64,000 nucleotides of DNA from Bordetella pseudohinzii (GTDB lineage: Bacteria; Pseudomonadota; Gammaproteobacteria; Burkholderiales; Burkholderiaceae_B), in NCBI RefSeq assembly GCF_000657795.2, contig NZ_JHEP02000006.1, positions 186,001 through 250,000 on the forward strand, written 5' to 3'. Below are positions 60,883-64,000 of the stretch, in pieces; position 1 is the stretch's first letter, and each line of letters begins with the position of its first letter. Both the position numbers and the translations under genes were made by a program. The notes under the pieces were generated by a model. It saw only the letters and a list, made by a program, of their open reading frames with translations, did no database searches and had not been told where the DNA came from.

Positions 60883-61737
60883 CTAGCGGCGGGGCAGGGA
60901 GGGCAAGGGCAGGTGGGCATTGCGGTCGGTCGCCAGCGTCACCACGCGCCAGCGCAGTTCGGCCTCGGTGCGCTCCACGTCCGCCTGCCCGGCCTGCCGC
61001 AGCGCATCGCTGCCCAGCAGCAGATGGGCGGGCGGCGCGCTGTGATAGGCCAGGCGCAGCACGATCTGCGCCACGCGCGCCGGGTCGCCCGTTTCCTTGC
61101 CCGCCAGGTGGATGAATTGCTTATGCCCGGCTTCCATGGTGGGGCGGTATTCCGGCAGCCAGGCGCCTTCTTCGATGCTGCGGGGCAGGTCGCGCGCCAG
61201 GTCGCCGGGCTCGATGCAGCACAGCTTGATGCCAAAGGCGGCGACCTCGCGCGCCAGCGCTTCGGTAAAGCCGCCGACCGCCCATTTCGAGGCCTGGTAG
61301 GCGGCCAGCCCCGGCGCGCCGAAGCGTCCGCCCACGGACGATACGTTGATGATGTGCCCGCTGCGCTGCTGGCGCATGATGGGCAATACCGCGCGCGTCA
61401 GATTGACCAGGCCGAAGAAGTGCTCGTCCATCTCGGCGCGGAAATCGCCGTCCTCGATCTGCTCGAACGGCGCCATCCGGCCTGGCCCGGCTGTGTTGAC
61501 CAGCACATCCACCCGGCCAAAACACTCCAGCGCGGCCTGCGCCAGCCCGCGCGCGGTGATGTCATCGGCCGCTTGCGGCAGCACGCAGAGCCGCGCGCCA
61601 TACAGGGCTTGCAGGTCGGCCAGGCGTTCGGCGCTGCTGGCCGTGGCCAGGACATGTTCGCCCGCGACCAGTGCCGCCTCGGCGATATATCGTCCCAGGC
61701 CGCGCTCCCCACCCGTGATCAGCCACACTTTCGCCAT
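60883..61737 (-). CDS. Short-chain dehydrogenase/reductase (SDR)
   Basis: 284 residues, classical SDR. Cofactor motif WLITGGERGLGRYIA, NTAGPGR, catalytic Ser in INVSSVGGRFG and Y-x3-K in AYQASKWAVGGF. The pattern resembles oxidoreductases annotated as retinol- or 3-oxoacyl-type, with no reliable substrate. It follows the TetR gene by 72 bp; a TetR-type operator (61754-61767) matching that of tetR lies just before its ATG. Confidence 0.92.
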   Translation of the reverse strand: MAKVWLITGGERGLGRYIAEAALVAGEHVLATASSAERLADLQALYGARLCVLPQAADDITARGLAQAALECFGRVDVLVNTAGPGRMAPFEQIEDGDFRAEMDEHFFGLVNLTRAVLPIMRQQRSGHIINVSSVGGRFGAPGLAAYQASKWAVGGFTEALAREVAAFGIKLCCIEPGDLARDLPRSIEEGAWLPEYRPTMEAGHKQFIHLAGKETGDPARVAQIVLRLAYHSAPPAHLLLGSDALRQAGQADVERTEAELRWRVVTLATDRNAHLPLPSLPRR

Positions 61738-61753
61738 GATGGTTTCCTTTTAA

Positions 61754-61767
61754 TGACTACGTACTCA
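61754..61767. promoter_or_regulatory. Candidate TetR operator before the SDR gene
   Basis: TGACTACGTACTCA, palindromic except for one pair, 16 bp before the SDR start codon. It matches the site before tetR (62393-62406) at 10 of 14 positions. The adjoining ACTCACTCATTTA also recurs there in reverse with one mismatch. Confidence 0.6.
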
Positions 61768-61809
61768 CTCATTTAAGGTCGGTAATGCCCGATGGTCGCC
61801 GCCTTTGCT

Positions 61810-62379
61810 TCAGGCCGTGATGGCGTTCCAGAAGGCTTCGAAGCCGGCGGCCGAGTAATCATCGGCCCGTTGCGGTTCGCGCGCCATGAAGCCCATTGTT
61901 GTCTCCGCCACCACGGTCATCAGGGTGGACACGAACAGCCAGGGAACGGCCAGCAGCGCCGGGTTGCTGACGCTTTCTTCGAGCACCGACTGCAGGGCCG
62001 TGTAATGCTGCCGGCACTCAGCCTTGACGTCCTCGCGAATGCGGTCCGACACGCCCAGCTGCGTCACCGCCTTGAACTTCTGCGGATAATGCGCGCCCCA
62101 TTGCACATAGCGGTTCCACATATGGCGCAGCCGCTCGCGCGCGGAGGCGTCCCGCGGATAGCCGGCCATCATGGTCTGGCTCAATTCCAGCTTGACCTCC
62201 CGGTACAAGGCGTTGAGCAGCTCGTCCTTGTTCGGGAAATAGGTGAACAGGCTGCCCTCGGCGATGCCTGCCTCCCTGGCGATCCGGGCCGTGGGCGCGG
62301 CGATGCCTTGCCGCGCGATCACATGGGCCGCGCTGGCGAGGATGGCATTGCGTTTGTCTTCGCTGCGGGGCCTGGCCAT
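61810..62379 (-). CDS. TetR-family transcriptional regulator
   Basis: 189 residues. HTH in ARIAREAGIAEGSLFTYFPN with the usual KDELLNALY continuation; a helical ligand domain follows. It probably represses itself and the downstream SDR gene, since both have the same operator-like sequence before their start codons. Ligand unknown. Confidence 0.92.
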   Translation of the reverse strand: MARPRSEDKRNAILASAAHVIARQGIAAPTARIAREAGIAEGSLFTYFPNKDELLNALYREVKLELSQTMMAGYPRDASARERLRHMWNRYVQWGAHYPQKFKAVTQLGVSDRIREDVKAECRQHYTALQSVLEESVSNPALLAVPWLFVSTLMTVVAETTMGFMAREPQRADDYSAAGFEAFWNAITA

Positions 62380-62392
62380 GATGCTAAATGAA

Positions 62393-62406
62393 TGAGTGCT
62401 TGCTCA
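62393..62406. promoter_or_regulatory. Candidate TetR operator before tetR
   Basis: TGAGTGCTTGCTCA, imperfect palindrome, 13 bp before the tetR start codon. Together with 61754-61767 it gives the pattern TGASTRCKTRCTCA. Confidence 0.6.
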
Positions 62407-62446
62407 ATTATAGAAAACCACGTCCGCCCTCCGCAAGCCCCCGGGC

Positions 62447-62473
62447 AAAAAAAAACCGGGCCCGAGGGCCCGG
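62447..62473 (-). terminator. Rho-independent terminator of the minus-strand tctA
   Basis: On the minus strand CCGGGCCC-TC-GGGCCCGG is followed by nine T. It lies 19 bp after the stop codon and separates tctA from the tetR promoter. Confidence 0.95.
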
Positions 62474-62492
62474 CGTGTAAAAACAGTCTTGC

Positions 62493-63998
62493 TTAGTCTT
62501 CTTCGACGAAGGTCTCTTCGCGCTTCTTGCGGATGGCCGGCAGCGCGACCAGCACCACCAGGGCCAGGGCCAGGGCCAGCAGCGAGGCCGACAGCGGACG
62601 GCTGATGAAGGTCGAGAAGTCACCGCGCGACAGCAGCAGGGCGCGGCGGAAGTTCTCTTCCATCATGGGGCCCAGCACCAGACCCAGCAGCAGCGGCGCG
62701 CCTTCGCACTTCAGCTTCGCCCAGACGTAGCCGACCACACCGAAGGCCGCCGTCATGAAGATATCGAAGGTGTTGTAGTTAAGCGAGTACACACCGATGG
62801 TGCAGAACACCAGGATGGCCGGGAAGAGGATGCGGTAGGGCACCTTCAGCAGCTTGACCCACAGGCCGATCAGCGGCAGGTTCAGCACCACCAGCATCAG
62901 GTTGCCGATCCACATGGAGGCGATCAGGCCCCAGAACAGCTCGGGGTGGCTGGACATCACCTGCGGACCCGGCTGGATGTTGTGGATGGTCATGGCGCCG
63001 ACCATCAGCGCCATCACGGCGTTGCCCGGGATGCCCAGGGTCAGCAGCGGGATGAAGGAGGTCTGGGCCGCGGCGTTATTGGCCGATTCCGGACCCGCCA
63101 GGCCGGCCGGGTGGCCCTTGCCGAAGCGCTCGGGGTTCTTCGAGATCTTCTTTTCCAGCGTGTAGGAGGCGAACGACGACAGCACGGCGCCGCCGCCGGG
63201 CAGGATGCCCAGGGCCGAGCCCAGGGCGGTGCCACGGATCACGGCCGGCGCGGCTTCCTTGAACTCCTGCTTATTGGGGTACAGGGAGCCGATCTTGTCG
63301 GTGATGTCGACGCGGTTTTCCTTCTGCTCGAGGTTGGTCATGATTTCGGAGAAACCGAACACGCCCATGGCCACGATGGCGAAGTCAATACCGTCCTGCA
63401 GTTCGGGGATGCCGAAATCGAAGCGGGCGACACCCGAGTTCACGTCGGTGCCCACCATGCCCAGCAGCAGGCCGAGGATGATCATGGCGATCGCCTTGGG
63501 CAGCGAGCCCGAAGCCAGCACCACGGCGCCCACCAGGCCCAGCACCATCAGCGAGAAGTATTCGGCGGGGCCGAACTTGAAGGCCACTTCGGCCAGCGGG
63601 GGCGCGAAGGCGGCCAGCAGCAGCGTGGCCACGCAGCCGGCGAAGAAAGAGCCCAGGGCGGCGATGGCCAGGGCGGCGCCGGCGCGGCCATTGCGCGCCA
63701 TCTGGTGGCCGTCCAGCACGGTCACCACCGCGGATGTCTCACCGGGCAGCGCCACCAGGATGGCGGTGGTCGAGCCGCCGTACTGGGCGCCGTAATAGAT
63801 GCCGGCCAGCATGATCAGGCCAGCCACCGGCGGCAGCACATAGGTGATGGGCAGCAGCATGGCGATGGTCGGCACGGGGCCGATGCCCGGCAGCACGCCG
63901 ATCAGCGTGCCCAGGATGCAGCCCAGCAGGGCGTAGGCGAGGTTCTCGGGGCTGATGGCCACCGAAAAACCCAGCATGAGATTGTCAAACAGTTCCAT
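62493..63998 (-). CDS. tctA: Tripartite tricarboxylate transporter large membrane subunit TctA (second copy)
   Basis: 501 residues, complete, starting MELFDNLMLGFSVAISPEN two bases from the window edge. Motifs as in the other copy: GTLIGVLPGIGPVPTIAMLLP (split at GPVP), YYGAQYGGSTTAILVALPGE, LGILPGGGAVLSSF, LLTLGIPGNAVMALMVGAM, LGPMMEENFRRALLLSRGD. It is clearly diverged from the 54368 copy, so it is not a recent duplication. tctB and tctC, if present, lie beyond the right edge. Confidence 0.95.
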   Translation of the reverse strand: MELFDNLMLGFSVAISPENLAYALLGCILGTLIGVLPGIGPVPTIAMLLPITYVLPPVAGLIMLAGIYYGAQYGGSTTAILVALPGETSAVVTVLDGHQMARNGRAGAALAIAALGSFFAGCVATLLLAAFAPPLAEVAFKFGPAEYFSLMVLGLVGAVVLASGSLPKAIAMIILGLLLGMVGTDVNSGVARFDFGIPELQDGIDFAIVAMGVFGFSEIMTNLEQKENRVDITDKIGSLYPNKQEFKEAAPAVIRGTALGSALGILPGGGAVLSSFASYTLEKKISKNPERFGKGHPAGLAGPESANNAAAQTSFIPLLTLGIPGNAVMALMVGAMTIHNIQPGPQVMSSHPELFWGLIASMWIGNLMLVVLNLPLIGLWVKLLKVPYRILFPAILVFCTIGVYSLNYNTFDIFMTAAFGVVGYVWAKLKCEGAPLLLGLVLGPMMEENFRRALLLSRGDFSTFISRPLSASLLALALALVVLVALPAIRKKREETFVEED

Positions 63999-64000
63999 GG

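Overview
The window is GC-rich and densely coded, with many GTG and TTG starts. It looks like chromosomal DNA of a betaproteobacterium of the Alcaligenaceae, most likely Bordetella or a close relative such as Achromobacter. The pointers are Bug/TctC-type solute receptors and tripartite tricarboxylate transporters, a four-gene cluster matching the Bordetella lipid A glucosamine-modification (lgm) locus, a COG4111-type NAD regulator beside nadC, and the gene order gloB / methyltransferase / rnhA / dnaQ. I see no prophage, insertion sequence, integrase or CRISPR array.

Layout. 1-3.6 kb: nirB-nirD-FNT transporter operon (minus), whose leader can fold into an intrinsic terminator. 3.9-10 kb: a universal stress protein, a cupin, a C39-like protein, NADH pyrophosphatase, a short PQQ dehydrogenase, a regulator with a phosphorylation-dead receiver domain, and a 71-residue unknown. 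10.2-13.1 kb: NadQ-like regulator, nadC and a Bug receptor. Two 19-bp operators precede nadC, one overlapping its start codon. 13.1-23.5 kb: DUF533 protein, fabI, mltD, gloB, methyltransferase, rnhA, an RND efflux pair, dnaQ and tRNA-Val(CAC). 23.8-30.3 kb: a yhiI-rbbA-yhhJ-type ABC exporter operon with its own outer-membrane factor and a 58-residue membrane protein.

30.9-34.8 kb: the lgm-like cluster (GT2 glycosyltransferase, ArnT-like transferase, ChbG/YdjC deacetylase and, on the opposite strand, a GtrA-like membrane protein). 34.8-42.2 kb: a lipoprotein hydrolase, LysE and EamA exporters, a MocR regulator with a perfect 17-bp palindrome in its divergent promoter, a DUF442 phosphatase, a second universal stress protein behind a perfect FNR/ANR box, and an orphan EF-G. 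42.4-49.1 kb: a hydrolase, a YbaK deacylase and the complete ybgC-tolQRAB-pal-cpoB cell-envelope operon.

49.1-56.8 kb: proS, rppH, a TctD/TctE-like two-component system, TctB and TctA with no adjacent receptor, and an IclR regulator. 56.8-64 kb, nearly all minus strand: enoyl-CoA hydratase-like protein and class III CoA-transferase behind a LysR gene, with matching palindromes before the CoA-transferase and lysR; a TetR / short-chain dehydrogenase / beta-hydroxyacid dehydrogenase unit with matching 14-bp operators before tetR and the SDR; and a second TctA. The most informative signals are regulatory: several local regulators each sit beside repeated or palindromic DNA motifs that probably are their operators.
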